Source: Scatavimonas merdigallinarum
Lineage (GTDB): Bacteria > Bacillota > Clostridia > Oscillospirales > Acutalibacteraceae
DNA length: 64,000 nt
Assembly: GCA_018713055.1 (NCBI GenBank)
Contig: DVFW01000006.1
Location: 1-64,000, forward strand
Direction of reading: 5' to 3'
The notes under the pieces: model-generated
Databases searched by the model: none
The model's input: only the letters and a program-made list of their open reading frames with translations
Told to the model about the DNA's origin: nothing
Translations under genes and position numbers: made by a program
Shown: positions 24,109 to 34,508 of the stretch, one piece after another
How the letters are laid out: every line of letters starts with the position of its first letter
How positions within the stretch are numbered: position 1 is the first letter of the stretch

Positions 24109-27100
24109 TTATTTTATACCGACATTATGTTCGCCCAAACGCGCCTTTAACTCCCGCACCATTACATCGTTTAAATCAACCCACATATTTGCAGGCGCCC
24201 GCACCTGCCTTTTTTCTTCTGTAAGAACAAAGATCACAGGGTTTCTTCCATCAAATATATCAAGCACCTGCTTTGCCTGTTCATACTCTCTGCAATGCAG
24301 GTTTTTCACACGCAGATAAAGCGCCGGAACAGTCCTTTGCGCCTGTGGCTGCCCTGCAGGCATATTTGTCTGCGGGGCCTGTCCTGCTTCCTCTGCTTTC
24401 TGCGGTGGTTCCTTTGTCGCCAGCTTTGCCTGGTTACATAAAAGTTTGGGTTCTTCATCCTCCCGCAGACTGACGGAAGCCAAAATATCCAGCACGTTCC
24501 CTTCTAAAAAAAATGTACCATATTCCGCTAACGTCTGCGGAAACACCAGCATCTCTATGGCGCCTGTCATATCTTCTACCGTTACAAACGCCATCATTGC
24601 ATTGTTTTTGGTGGATTTTAGTTTCACAGAGGAAACAATCGCAATGATACGCACTTTTGCAGCATCTCTGTACATACCATGCACGCCGTCGCTTTCAAGA
24701 ATTTTGATAATCTTATCTGTACGCAGCGCTTTACAAACATCGGCATATTCGGCCATGGGATGGCCGGACAAATACATCCCCGCAATTTCTTTTTCCATAG
24801 CAAGCTTTTCATGGATGGGAAAATCCTGCACAGGCGCCAAAACTGGTTCCACGCTCCCGGCGGAAAACGCATCGTCAAAAAAACTCAACTGGCCATCCAT
24901 ATTTTTGCGCCGGTCCTGTTCAAGTCCGTCCAAAATCATTTTTACATTGCTTAACATTTCACGGCGGTTTGCTCCCAGATTATCGAGCGCGCCGCTTTTA
25001 ATCAGGCTTTCCACCGCACGGCTGTTCATCCCATTTTTGCCATACACACGTTTACAAAAATTATAAAAAGAGGTATACGGGCCGTTTTGTTCACGCTCAG
25101 AAACGATTGCAAGAATAAATCCTTTGCCAAGGTTTTTTATAGCCATCAATCCAAAACGGATATCGCCGCCGGAAACCGTAAACCCGTCCGTACTGATATT
25201 CACATGCGGCGGCAGCACCTGTATATGCAGGCGATTGCACTCCGCTGTATAAGCCGCAAGCTTGTTGGCGCTGTCCAGCACGCTGGTAAGCAGGGCCGCA
25301 AGGTATTCTTTGGGGTAATGGCATTTCATCCACGCCGTCTGATAAGAAATATTTGCATACGCCGCAGCGTGCGATTTATTAAAAGCATAAGACGCAAAAC
25401 TCTCCATTTCTCCAAAAACAGAAGCCGCCACCTGCTCGTGAATCCCTCTGCGCAGACAACCCTCTACTTCAACCTCTCCCTTTTCATTCGTCAGGCCGTG
25501 TATAAAAATTTTCCGCTCGCGTTCCATAACGTCTTTTTTCTTTTTAGACATCGCGCGGCGCACAATATCCGCACGGCCAAGGGAATATCCCGCAAGTTTT
25601 CTGAATATCTGCATGACCTGTTCCTGATATACAATACAGCCATAAGTTACCTCTAAAATCTCTTTAAGCATTGGGTGCTTATATGTGATCTTTTCCGGAT
25701 GGTGGCGGTTTTCTATATATCTTGGAATAGACTCCATCGGGCCCGGTCTGTAAAGGGAAATAACGGCAATCAAATCTTCCAGGGATTCCGGTTTCAGCTG
25801 TGTCAGCACATTCTTCATGCCGGGGGATTCAAACTGGAACACGCCTTCCGACAATCCCTGTGAAAGCATTTCATACACCGCAGCGTCGTCTTCCCGTATA
25901 TCCGCCGCAGAAAATTGTGGATTTGTCTTTAAGATCAGCTCGCGCGCGTCATCCAGAACCGTTAAATTGCGCAGCCCCAGAAAATCCATTTTTAAAAGCC
26001 CCAGCTCTTCCAGTGTGGTCATGGTAAATTGTGTAACAACGGCTTCGTCGTTTTTGGCCAATGGAACATAGGCGCTTACAGGCAGTTCTGTAATAACAAC
26101 ACCCGCCGCGTGTGTTGTCGCATGGCGCGGCATTCCTTCAATGCTTTTTGCCATATCGATCAGTTTGTGAATCTGTTCGTCTGTGTCATACCTGTCCTTT
26201 AAATCGGACGATATAGAAAGCGCCTTTTCAATGGTCATGCCAAGGTCATTTGGAACCAGCTTTGCAACGCCGTCTACAACACCGTAAGGTATGGCCAGGG
26301 CCCGCCCCACGTCGCGGATAGCGCCGCGCGCCGCCATGGTTCCAAAGGCAATGATCTGCGCAACATGGTCTGCACCGTATTTCTGGATAACGTAATCAAT
26401 AACTTCCTGCCGCCGGTCTTTACAAAAGTCTATGTCAAAATCCGGCATGCTTACGCGCTCCGGGTTTAAAAAGCGTTCAAACAGAAGGTTATATTTAATA
26501 GGGTCTATACCGGTAATCCCTATGCAGTAAGCCGCAAGGCTTCCCGCACCGGAACCGCGCCCCGGCCCCACCGGTATACCCTGCGATTTTGCATATTGAA
26601 TAAAATCATTGACAATCAGATAGTAATCCACATACCCCATCTGATGCACCGTATTCAGTTCGTATTCCAGCCGGTCGGTCAGCTCCTTTGCCGGATGGTC
26701 GCCATAATGCTTGTAAAGCCCTTTATAGCATTGTTCTTTAAAATAGGCAAAATGATCACGGCCGCCAGGTACGTCAAAATGCGGCAGCTTGGTATGCCCA
26801 AATTCAAACTCCACATTGCAGCGCTGTGCAATATGCGCCGTATTATCAAACGCCTGCGGCAAATCCGGAAACAACGCGCGCATTTCTTCCTCTGTCTTTA
26901 AATAAAATGCATCGGTTGCAAACTCCATTTTGTCATCGTCCAAAACGGTATGGTTCGTCTGTATACATAGCAGGATACGATGCATCTCGCTATCTTCTTT
27001 TGATATATAGTGGCAGTCGTTTGTAACTACCAGCGGAATGCCTGTTTCCTTTGCAATCTGCATCAGCTGCGGGTTTGTCCGCTTTTGGTCTTCTATTCCA

Positions 27101-27630
27101 TGATCCTGCAGCTCAATATAATAGTTCCCTTTTCCAAAAACGTTTTGGTAATACAGCGCCTTTTGTTTTGCGCCCTCATAATCACCGTTTAAAAGGCGGC
27201 GGGGCAGTTCCCCCGCCAGGCAGGCAGAAAGGCAAATTAACCCTTCATGGTGTTTTTCAAGCAACGAATCATCCACACGCGGCTTATTATAGAAGCCCTC
27301 TGTCCAGGCTCGCGAAACAATCTGTATTAAGTTTTGGTAGCCTGTATTGTTTTCGCATAGCAGTACCATGTGCCGGCTTTCCCTGTCCAGTTCCGGTGTT
27401 TTATCAAACCGTGTTCTGGGCGCAACATAAACTTCGCACCCAATAATGGGCTTTATTCCTTGCGCCTTTGCCAGCTTATAAAAATCCACGGCCGCATACA
27501 TCGCGCCGTGGTCCGTAACTGCAATCGCCTGTGCGCCTTGCGCCTTTGCCGTTTCCACCAGCCTTTTCAGCCTGCAAGCGCCATCCAGCAGGCTATATTC
27601 ACTATGTACATGTAAATGCACAAACGCCAT
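24109..27630 (-). CDS. dnaE: DNA polymerase III alpha subunit, DnaE type
   Basis: Replicative polymerase of the DnaE group; in Firmicutes it works beside PolC, probably in primer extension on the lagging strand. The 1173-residue protein begins with a PHP domain (HLHVHSEYSLLDGA, VTDHG). It has the catalytic PDFDIDFCKDRR motif near 400, then the beta-binding and HhH regions, and ends with an OB fold and a C-terminal domain. It lies about 115 bases after whiA. The PHP metal residues look intact. Confidence 0.96.
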   Translation of the reverse strand: MAFVHLHVHSEYSLLDGACRLKRLVETAKAQGAQAIAVTDHGAMYAAVDFYKLAKAQGIKPIIGCEVYVAPRTRFDKTPELDRESRHMVLLCENNTGYQNLIQIVSRAWTEGFYNKPRVDDSLLEKHHEGLICLSACLAGELPRRLLNGDYEGAKQKALYYQNVFGKGNYYIELQDHGIEDQKRTNPQLMQIAKETGIPLVVTNDCHYISKEDSEMHRILLCIQTNHTVLDDDKMEFATDAFYLKTEEEMRALFPDLPQAFDNTAHIAQRCNVEFEFGHTKLPHFDVPGGRDHFAYFKEQCYKGLYKHYGDHPAKELTDRLEYELNTVHQMGYVDYYLIVNDFIQYAKSQGIPVGPGRGSGAGSLAAYCIGITGIDPIKYNLLFERFLNPERVSMPDFDIDFCKDRRQEVIDYVIQKYGADHVAQIIAFGTMAARGAIRDVGRALAIPYGVVDGVAKLVPNDLGMTIEKALSISSDLKDRYDTDEQIHKLIDMAKSIEGMPRHATTHAAGVVITELPVSAYVPLAKNDEAVVTQFTMTTLEELGLLKMDFLGLRNLTVLDDARELILKTNPQFSAADIREDDAAVYEMLSQGLSEGVFQFESPGMKNVLTQLKPESLEDLIAVISLYRPGPMESIPRYIENRHHPEKITYKHPMLKEILEVTYGCIVYQEQVMQIFRKLAGYSLGRADIVRRAMSKKKKDVMERERKIFIHGLTNEKGEVEVEGCLRRGIHEQVAASVFGEMESFASYAFNKSHAAAYANISYQTAWMKCHYPKEYLAALLTSVLDSANKLAAYTAECNRLHIQVLPPHVNISTDGFTVSGGDIRFGLMAIKNLGKGFILAIVSEREQNGPYTSFYNFCKRVYGKNGMNSRAVESLIKSGALDNLGANRREMLSNVKMILDGLEQDRRKNMDGQLSFFDDAFSAGSVEPVLAPVQDFPIHEKLAMEKEIAGMYLSGHPMAEYADVCKALRTDKIIKILESDGVHGMYRDAAKVRIIAIVSSVKLKSTKNNAMMAFVTVEDMTGAIEMLVFPQTLAEYGTFFLEGNVLDILASVSLREDEEPKLLCNQAKLATKEPPQKAEEAGQAPQTNMPAGQPQAQRTVPALYLRVKNLHCREYEQAKQVLDIFDGRNPVIFVLTEEKRQVRAPANMWVDLNDVMVRELKARLGEHNVGIK

Positions 27631-27745
27631 AGAATCACCTCATAAATATCTGAAATCATACCGTTGCCACAAATTGCAGCACACATCACCTGCAAATCAA
27701 GAAAAGCTGCTGTTGCGCCGCCATAAACGCTTAAAATGAAAAAAA

Positions 27746-28672
27746 TTACGCCTCTTCTATTTCCCGTGCGATTTCCATAATCCGCTGTATCCGGTGGTTT
27801 ACGCCGCTGCGGCTGATCGGCATTTTAAGCTGCTTGCCCAAATCACGCAGCGAAAGCTCCGGGTGCGCAATACGCAGCAGCGCTACCTCTTTTAAATCGT
27901 CCTGCAAAAAGTCCAACCCTTTTGCATGCGCAATTTTCTCTATCGCTTTAATCTGAAACGCCGCTGCCTGCGCCGTTTTATGAATATTTGCAATCTCCGA
28001 ATTCGTTTTTCGGTTGGCGGTGTTTCGAATATCTTTATATATTTTTTCCTGCATGATCGACATTGCCGCCATCGGCGCGCCAATAAACGCCAGAAAATCA
28101 GAAATCTGTTCACTGTCTTTAATATATGCGATAAAACAACCTTTTCGGTTAATGATGCGCGGTTCTTTTGTAAGCTCCGTTACTTCGGACACCAAGCGGC
28201 ATAAATCGCTGCAAAGATTTTTATAAGGCATGCTGAACTCCAGATGATACTCTTTTTGCGGATTGGTAACCGTGCCACAGCAAAGGAATACGCCGCGCAA
28301 AAAGGGCGCCACAGCGCTTTCTTCGTCCAAATTTGCACGATTGATGCGAAGGTTCAGCTGCGTACTTCCATGGCCAAGATCCATAAAAATTTTTTTGCAG
28401 TCACGTTGGTCCGGTACACTTACTGTAAACAGGCGCGCACTGCCCTTTTTTCTTGTAAGTGCCGTCTTTTTTTCTGTAACAGTCTGCCACACCTCTGCCA
28501 AAATCTGCATATATCGACTGGCCACAAAAGCATTTTCTGTGCTGAATACAATCTTTTGTTCTGAAAAGTTTTTTGCAAATAATAAAAGCCCATATCCCTC
28601 TGCCCTTTGCACAGCAAAATTATGGTCTGCAATCTGGCACAGTTCGCGCTTTGTATCAAAAGCAAACGACAT
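27746..28672 (-). CDS. whiA: DNA-binding protein WhiA
   Basis: Homologue of the WhiA regulator, which in Bacillus affects division and metabolism and in Streptomyces controls sporulation. The 308 residues comprise an N-terminal degenerate LAGLIDADG homing-endonuclease-like domain and a C-terminal helix-turn-helix (ELSLRDLGKQLKMPISRSGV). It lies 35 bases after rapZ. The usual yvcK gene between rapZ and whiA is absent. Confidence 0.94.
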   Translation of the reverse strand: MSFAFDTKRELCQIADHNFAVQRAEGYGLLLFAKNFSEQKIVFSTENAFVASRYMQILAEVWQTVTEKKTALTRKKGSARLFTVSVPDQRDCKKIFMDLGHGSTQLNLRINRANLDEESAVAPFLRGVFLCCGTVTNPQKEYHLEFSMPYKNLCSDLCRLVSEVTELTKEPRIINRKGCFIAYIKDSEQISDFLAFIGAPMAAMSIMQEKIYKDIRNTANRKTNSEIANIHKTAQAAAFQIKAIEKIAHAKGLDFLQDDLKEVALLRIAHPELSLRDLGKQLKMPISRSGVNHRIQRIMEIAREIEEA

Positions 28673-28707
28673 ATTTCTACGTTCCTTTCCAATATACTCC
28701 TTAAGGG

Positions 28708-29571
28708 TTACGCTTTCCGGATATCTCTATGATGAATGCTCGCACGCTGGCCATTGTCGACAAGATGACTGTAAAGCAACCTTGCAAGCGCAACGCTACG
28801 GTGTTTTCCTCCCGTGCAGCCAAATGCAATCACAAGCTGGCTTTTTCCTTCTTCAATATAAAGCGGAAGCGTGTAGTCCACAAGGTCAAAGACTCGTTTG
28901 ACAAGCCCCTGGGTCTGCTCCCATTTCAGAACATATTCCCGTACATCTTCATCCAGCCCGGTCTTGTGTTTGAGCGCTTCAATATAAAACGGGTTTGGCA
29001 AACAACGGACGTCAAAGACCAGATCGGCTTCCGACGGCGCACCGTATTTAAAACCAAACGACATGCATGTTACCGTAAGCGCCAGATGTGCTTCCCCCAA
29101 AAACAATGTGGAAACGCGCTCTTTAAGCTGTGCCGGGGATAAATAGGTTGTGTCAATGGTGTAATCCGCATGCTCTTTTACACTTTTTAAAAGTTCTGCT
29201 TCCAAATTAACCGCTTCTATGGTAGAGCCGCGGTAGGTTTCGCTTAACGGATGCTTCCGGCGCGTTTCCTTATATCTTGTAAGCAAGACGTCCTTTTTCG
29301 CATCCAAAAACATAATTTTAAATGGTTTGCTTTCCCCCCTGAGCTTTGACAAAATATCTCTAAAACTTTGAAAATCTTCCCCTGTGCGGATATTGGTTAC
29401 TACTGCAACCTGTTTCATCCTTTCTTCAGAGGAATTCTTACATAAATCATAAAAGGTAGGAATCAAAACAGGGGGAAGATTATCCACACAATAAAAATCT
29501 ATATCTTCCAGCGCATGCATGGCAATCGTTTTGCCGGCGCCGGAAAGTCCAGTTATAATAACAAACTCCAT
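28708..29571 (-). CDS. rapZ: RNase adapter RapZ / YvcJ P-loop protein
   Basis: 287-residue nucleotide-binding protein. The N-terminal P-loop is GLSGAGKT, followed by DNLPP. The C-terminal RapZ domain contains GCTGGKHRSVAL, which binds amino-sugar metabolites or RNA in studied homologues. In E. coli it presents small RNAs to RNase E; in Bacillus YvcJ is a GTPase linked to competence. The role here is inferred only. It is in the hprK-PHP-murB-rapZ-whiA cluster. Confidence 0.94.
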   Translation of the reverse strand: MEFVIITGLSGAGKTIAMHALEDIDFYCVDNLPPVLIPTFYDLCKNSSEERMKQVAVVTNIRTGEDFQSFRDILSKLRGESKPFKIMFLDAKKDVLLTRYKETRRKHPLSETYRGSTIEAVNLEAELLKSVKEHADYTIDTTYLSPAQLKERVSTLFLGEAHLALTVTCMSFGFKYGAPSEADLVFDVRCLPNPFYIEALKHKTGLDEDVREYVLKWEQTQGLVKRVFDLVDYTLPLYIEEGKSQLVIAFGCTGGKHRSVALARLLYSHLVDNGQRASIHHRDIRKA

Positions 29572-29597
29572 TGTACATTCCTCCCGTAAAATACGGT

Positions 29598-30509
29598 TTA
29601 TCGGCCTACATACCGCACTTCGCAGACAAGATCCACAGCAAAATCTCTGTGCACTGTGTTTTGAATATGCCGGATCAAAGCCAAAACGTCCTGTGCTGTA
29701 GCATCGCCCTGGTTAATAATAAACCCCGCATGCTTCCTGCTGATTACAGCGTCGCCTATACTGTAGCCCTTTAATCCGGCCTGCTCGATTAGGGTTCCAG
29801 CAAAATACCCTTTTGGCCTTTTGAAAACGCTGCCGGCGCTTGGGTATTCCAAGGGTTGTTTTTCCCTGCGCCGCCGCATAAATTCATCCATCCTGCGCCG
29901 AATCTCCGTTTCCGAATCTTTTTGCAGTTTAACGACAATGCCCGTAATAACAAAGCCGTTGTCCGCATATACGCTATGACGGTAAAAAAGCTGCAAATTC
30001 TTTTTTTCTATGCTGCCAACCGTCCCGTCCGGCGTTACATGATGGCAGCAAAGCAGCACGTCTTTCATCTCTCCCGTATAAGCGCCCGCATTCATAAAGG
30101 CAGCTCCCCCGGCGCTACCGGGAATCCCCCATGCAAACTCCAGTCCACTTAAAGAATGTTCGCAGGCAAATGTACAAAGCTTTGCAAGACTAACACCCGC
30201 CCCACAAAAGACGGTGTCGTCATCTACTAGAGAAATGCTTTTAAAATCGCCGTCAAGCCGAAGAACAACCCCTTCTATACCTTGATCTGAAACCAGCAGG
30301 TTCGAACCCCTGCCAAGGATAAAGCAAGGTGCCTCCTGCGCTCTGCACGCCTTTAAAACCGCAACCAGCCCGTTTAAGCTTTTTGCTGTAACCAAGAGCT
30401 GTGCGTCTCCGCCGATTTTAAAGGTCGTATAGCTTTTCATTGGCTCGTTTTCCTTTACATCACAGCCAAAATCCAACGCTATTTGTTTGATGCGGTCAAG
30501 ATTTGTCAT
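29598..30509 (-). CDS. murB: UDP-N-acetylenolpyruvoylglucosamine reductase
   Basis: Second committed step of peptidoglycan synthesis; reduces UDP-GlcNAc-enolpyruvate to UDP-MurNAc with NADPH and FAD. The 303-residue protein has FAD motifs GRGSNLLV and AWGIPGSAGGAAFMNAGAY and the catalytic-serine loop YPSAGSVFKRP, a type II MurB layout. The position near hprK and rapZ is typical of Firmicutes. Confidence 0.96.
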   Translation of the reverse strand: MTNLDRIKQIALDFGCDVKENEPMKSYTTFKIGGDAQLLVTAKSLNGLVAVLKACRAQEAPCFILGRGSNLLVSDQGIEGVVLRLDGDFKSISLVDDDTVFCGAGVSLAKLCTFACEHSLSGLEFAWGIPGSAGGAAFMNAGAYTGEMKDVLLCCHHVTPDGTVGSIEKKNLQLFYRHSVYADNGFVITGIVVKLQKDSETEIRRRMDEFMRRRREKQPLEYPSAGSVFKRPKGYFAGTLIEQAGLKGYSIGDAVISRKHAGFIINQGDATAQDVLALIRHIQNTVHRDFAVDLVCEVRYVGR

Positions 30510-30564
30510 AGTCCCTCCAAATATGTATGTATATGATATGCACCTGCAGTAAAACCCTCTCTAT

Positions 30565-31284
30565 TTAAAGAGATATGCCGCAGGCGCGCAGATAATCCTT
30601 AAAACGCCCGGTATCAGCGTTTACAACCAACTCCTGTGGAAAATCAATTTCTGCAAGCATGGCAAGCGCCAGGTCTGCGTTTCCAACCGCTGTGGAAAAA
30701 TGCGCATCCGAATTCACCACAATATACGCGCCGGCCTTTTTGCAGGCCTTGGCAATTTTCATACAATTTTCCACTGAACTTTTTCGAACGCGAAACGTTG
30801 CATTGTTAATTTCAATTAGCTTTCCCTGCGCTGCAAACTGCGGAATAACCTTTTCATAATCATAGGCATAGGCAGGCGCGCCGCTATGCCCAATTACCCG
30901 AACATGCGGATTTTCCGCTACGCGCAGCCAAAGCTGCGTACACGCTTCATAAGACGGTTCTCCGTCAAGCAAGAGCCCATGGATAGAAGCTACAATCCAT
31001 TCCATGCTCTTCTGTATATTCTGTGGAGCATCCAAATTCCCGTTAAAATCAATCACATTGGCTTCCATTCCTCTTAATACGCGCACACCGTAGAGCGTGG
31101 ATGGAATTGCATGCAGGTTTTCAAAAAACCACTCTCCGGGAGCGCCCGGCATTCTGTATGCATGGTCGGTAAGCGCAATTGCATACAGCCCCTTTTCCTT
31201 TGCCGCTGTAATCATTTCCTGCGCTGTGCTGTAGGCGTGCGTGGAAGCGACGGTGTGCGTGTGCGTATCTGCAATGATCTTCAT
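30565..31284 (-). CDS. PHP-domain phosphohydrolase (YcdX type)
   Basis: 239 residues forming a stand-alone PHP metal-dependent phosphatase. Metal ligands are visible in order: DTHTHT, LTDHAY, GMEAN, SIHG, GHSG and NSDAHF. Homologues hydrolyse phosphoesters; the natural substrate is unknown. It is co-located with murB and hprK, as in many clostridia. Confidence 0.9.
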   Translation of the reverse strand: MKIIADTHTHTVASTHAYSTAQEMITAAKEKGLYAIALTDHAYRMPGAPGEWFFENLHAIPSTLYGVRVLRGMEANVIDFNGNLDAPQNIQKSMEWIVASIHGLLLDGEPSYEACTQLWLRVAENPHVRVIGHSGAPAYAYDYEKVIPQFAAQGKLIEINNATFRVRKSSVENCMKIAKACKKAGAYIVVNSDAHFSTAVGNADLALAMLAEIDFPQELVVNADTGRFKDYLRACGISL

Positions 31285-31335
31285 AAGACAATCCCTCTTT
31301 AGACAAATCCCTCTTTAAAATGTACCGTGCATAAA

Positions 31336-32304
31336 TCAAGGCGCCCAGTCTATTTTGTTTTTTCCGCTTACCTCATCCTTGGTAAACTCCATGCCAAGGC
31401 TTGCAAGCAACTCCTGGGCTGCGTTATATCCCATCTTTTTCTGCCTGTTGTTCATGGCGGCCACTTCAATAATAACCGCCAGGTTTCTTCCGGGTTTCAC
31501 AGGAATGGTAAGCACTGGAACGTTGATTCCAAGGATATCCATATACTCATTATCCATGCCCATACGGTCATACACCTTGGAGCTGTCCCAAATTTCCATA
31601 TTAATTACAATATCAATTTTTTCTGTCAGCTTAACGGCGCCCATACCAAATATCCTGCGTGCGTTAATGATACCAATGCCGCGCAGTTCAATAAAATGGC
31701 GAATATTTTCCGGCGAAGATCCCACAAGCGATTTATTGGAAACGCGGCGGATTTCCACCGCGTCGTCTGCAATCAGGCGGTGTCCTCTTTTTATCAGCTC
31801 AATTGCCGTTTCGCTTTTTCCCACGCCGCTGTCACCGATGAGCAAAATACCTTCGCCGTAAACCTCTACCAATACGCCATGCCGCGTAACGCGCGGGGCA
31901 AGCTCTACGTTTAAATGTGAAACAAGCGCCGCGCTTAAAGAGGAGGTTGCATCTGCAGAGCGTAGAACCGGAACTTGATATTGCTTACAGATATCCATCA
32001 GCTCTTCAGAAAGCGGCAAATTTCTTGCAACGATCACAGCCGGTGGTTTTTTTTCAATAATATCGGTCAATATTTTTACCTTTTGATCGCACGCAAGCTG
32101 GCCTAAATAGGCGCTTTCTGTGTTTCCAAGAATAATAATACGCGTTTTATCAAAAAAATCCAGAAAACCTGTAAGCTCCAGCCCGGGACGGTTAATATCC
32201 CGCGAAGAAATCAATATTTTTTCAGGATCTTCAGGCATATACGCCGTTTCCAATGAAAGCTCCTGTATAAGGTTTGCAAGCGACACCGTAAATATGGAAG
32301 ACAC
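31336..32304 (-). CDS. hprK: HPr kinase/phosphorylase
   Basis: Phosphorylates HPr on Ser46 and reverses this, the master switch of carbon catabolite repression in Firmicutes. The 322-residue protein has an N-terminal MurF-like domain and a C-terminal kinase domain with P-loop GDSGVGKSE and the family motif FIELRGIGIINARRIFG. The start codon is GTG, with AAAGGCGG upstream. HPr itself is not in this window. Confidence 0.96.
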   Translation of the reverse strand: MSSIFTVSLANLIQELSLETAYMPEDPEKILISSRDINRPGLELTGFLDFFDKTRIIILGNTESAYLGQLACDQKVKILTDIIEKKPPAVIVARNLPLSEELMDICKQYQVPVLRSADATSSLSAALVSHLNVELAPRVTRHGVLVEVYGEGILLIGDSGVGKSETAIELIKRGHRLIADDAVEIRRVSNKSLVGSSPENIRHFIELRGIGIINARRIFGMGAVKLTEKIDIVINMEIWDSSKVYDRMGMDNEYMDILGINVPVLTIPVKPGRNLAVIIEVAAMNNRQKKMGYNAAQELLASLGMEFTKDEVSGKNKIDWAP

Positions 32305-32327
32305 AACCCCACCGCCTTTATATTTTA

Positions 32328-32356
32328 AGTATCTTTATTATAGCTTAAAACGTCAA
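32328..32356 (-). promoter_or_regulatory. Possible sigma-A promoter of the hprK operon
   Basis: TTGACG (32351-32356) and GATACT (32328-32333), 17-base spacer, 24 bases before the GTG. A TATAAT at 32336-32341 is also present but has a poorer -35, so the exact start is uncertain. Confidence 0.5.
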
Positions 32357-32386
32357 GCATTAAAAGGGGGTTCGGCCAAATTTTGT

Positions 32387-33421
32387 TCAGTTGACTTTTA
32401 TATCGGCCGTTACTGTAAACTCCGCTTTGTTAAGAGCTGACATCGGGTCGTCCAAGGCCTTAAAATACGCACAGTTTGTTTGCATCAGGCGTTTTAAAAA
32501 GCCAAAAACATCTGCATTGTGCTGTTTAATACACGTTTCAATTGCATTCTTACACACTTGCGTCGCTCTTTCCTGCAGAGAAGCCTGTACCTCTGTCTTT
32601 AATTTGTGCTCTGCATACACGTCTGCGCGTGCGGAAATCTTTATATGATAAGAAAGCGTTTCTCCCTGAATCTTTGGTGAAATATCGCTTTTACAGTTGG
32701 AAAGCGTAAAATCCACATTTCCCTTTTCATTCAGGATCAGCTCAGACGCTGTATCCGCCCTGCCGCTGATCATCAGCGCGCCAAGCGATTCTTCCGGCGA
32801 CAGAAAAAACGACAGGCGGTCTTTCTGAAATACGGCGGTTCCCGCCGCCTGAACCATTTCCCCATCTGTCGTAAGACACAGGGTTTTCGGTGCGGTTATC
32901 CCGCTTAACAGATCGTTTTCCATCTGCATTAATGTCGATACAATCGCCCTGCCGCTTCTTTTTTCATTTTCCGACAACATATCAATCTGCTGCGCTGTAA
33001 TTTCTTTCGTCTGCATAATTGCAGCGGCACTTTGCTTCGCTACAAAAATATTTACGTTTGGCCGCGATTCATAATACGTTGTAAAAAAAGACAACGGCTC
33101 TTCAAACCCTGCTTTTGCTGTTTTTTCCCCTAAAAGAATAAACAGGTTCTGGCTGTAAAGCGGTTCTTTTCCCGTTTGCATAATGCTGTTCGTCATACAA
33201 TCCATCACGCTTTTCCCGCTTGCCGACATACTTTCCGTGCGCGGCTCTTCCGCTGCGTCGTCGGTATTCAAATATAAGAGTGTCAGCTGGTACTCCTGTC
33301 CCTGTTTATCAATCCCAATTCCCTGGATAATCAAGCGCTCGCTGAGCTGCCGCGCACCGGTACAGGAGGCCAGATTGAACATCAGCAGCAGGCAAAGCAG
33401 ACATATCCCTGTTTTTTTCAA
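32387..33421 (-). CDS. gerAC: Spore germination receptor subunit C (GerAC family lipoprotein)
   Basis: 344-residue lipoprotein; signal peptide with a lipobox ending LASC at about residue 19. It is the C subunit of a Ger-type germinant receptor in the spore inner membrane, made of domains of the GerBC fold. Its start overlaps the gerAB stop by four bases. The germinant cannot be told. Confidence 0.9.
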   Translation of the reverse strand: MKKTGICLLCLLLMFNLASCTGARQLSERLIIQGIGIDKQGQEYQLTLLYLNTDDAAEEPRTESMSASGKSVMDCMTNSIMQTGKEPLYSQNLFILLGEKTAKAGFEEPLSFFTTYYESRPNVNIFVAKQSAAAIMQTKEITAQQIDMLSENEKRSGRAIVSTLMQMENDLLSGITAPKTLCLTTDGEMVQAAGTAVFQKDRLSFFLSPEESLGALMISGRADTASELILNEKGNVDFTLSNCKSDISPKIQGETLSYHIKISARADVYAEHKLKTEVQASLQERATQVCKNAIETCIKQHNADVFGFLKRLMQTNCAYFKALDDPMSALNKAEFTVTADIKVN

Positions 33422-34494
33422 GGTCTTCCCCTTCCTTTCTTTTTAAAAAGCAGGAGCAAAGGCAAAATAACACCGGTAAGCACCGTCAAAAACAATAAAA
33501 TATAGTTGTTAAACAGAATCTCCATAACCGTTTGTGAAGCAATGATTCCAAAAGTAATCAGCAAAACAACGGTTCCGGTTACGATAACAGATATTTTCCC
33601 AGCTTTCTCTCCCCATATTTTCTTTATACAAAGGGAAACCAGATAAATAAACAATGCGCTTTTAATAAAGATGCCTGCTGTCCATACCCCCAGAAAAACG
33701 GCGTCCATACGCTGGAAAATGCCAATCTCCGCAACACTTGTAGCCGTATAGACCGGGAAGGGCTGCGTTCTGACATAATCGCCCATAACACCCGTAACCA
33801 AAAAAATCATCAAAGCTGTCGTTGCATATACGCCAAAACACCACCAGAAGATTCCTTTTTTAATATTTCCTTTCTGCGTCAGCGGCAGAAGAACTGCCAT
33901 TGCCGGAATACAGGAATTGCGTGCAAGCATTAAAAGCACACCGTCTACCGTCCCCTGATAACCGTTATAAAACATTGGTGTAAAGTTCATTGGATCTACC
34001 TGGGCAAAAAGCGCGCAAACCAAAAATACACCGGCTGCCAAAATAGCAATAAATACAAGGCCAGAAGTCCTTGCCAGAGCTTCAACGCCTTTATATGCTC
34101 CATAAATAGACGCTGCCATAACCCCAAGCGAAAGCGCCACCGCCGATATTTTGGGATTCATCAGGTCCGTTACAAACAAATCAAACAACGACAGCGTATA
34201 ACAAAGCACCCAAAGAAAATAAATGGCATAAACCACTGCAATTACAGCGCCTGCCTTACCAAGGCTGTTATAACCGCAGTCTAAAACGCTGTGTTCATTG
34301 TTTTTTTTATACAGCAAATATACAGGGACCGTCATCAACAGCGTAAGCAAAAACGCGCACAGCGAAGAGAAAAGATGGTCGTATAGCTGTGTGGTATCCG
34401 CCACATATACGCTATAGGTAATATTTACAATGGTTCTGCTGATAAACAGCATAACAAAAAGCTGTGAAACAGATATTTTTACTTTTTTTTGCAC
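33418..34494 (-). CDS. gerAB: Spore germination receptor subunit B (GerAB family permease)
   Basis: 358-residue integral membrane protein with about ten helices, of the APC-type spore germination permease family. It is thought to bind the germinant and sense it. It lies between the A and C subunits, 15 bases after gerAA, overlapping gerAC by four bases. Confidence 0.93.
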   Translation of the reverse strand: MQKKVKISVSQLFVMLFISRTIVNITYSVYVADTTQLYDHLFSSLCAFLLTLLMTVPVYLLYKKNNEHSVLDCGYNSLGKAGAVIAVVYAIYFLWVLCYTLSLFDLFVTDLMNPKISAVALSLGVMAASIYGAYKGVEALARTSGLVFIAILAAGVFLVCALFAQVDPMNFTPMFYNGYQGTVDGVLLMLARNSCIPAMAVLLPLTQKGNIKKGIFWWCFGVYATTALMIFLVTGVMGDYVRTQPFPVYTATSVAEIGIFQRMDAVFLGVWTAGIFIKSALFIYLVSLCIKKIWGEKAGKISVIVTGTVVLLITFGIIASQTVMEILFNNYILLFLTVLTGVILPLLLLFKKKGRGRP

Positions 34495-34508
34495 AGGTTA
34501 TCTCCGTC

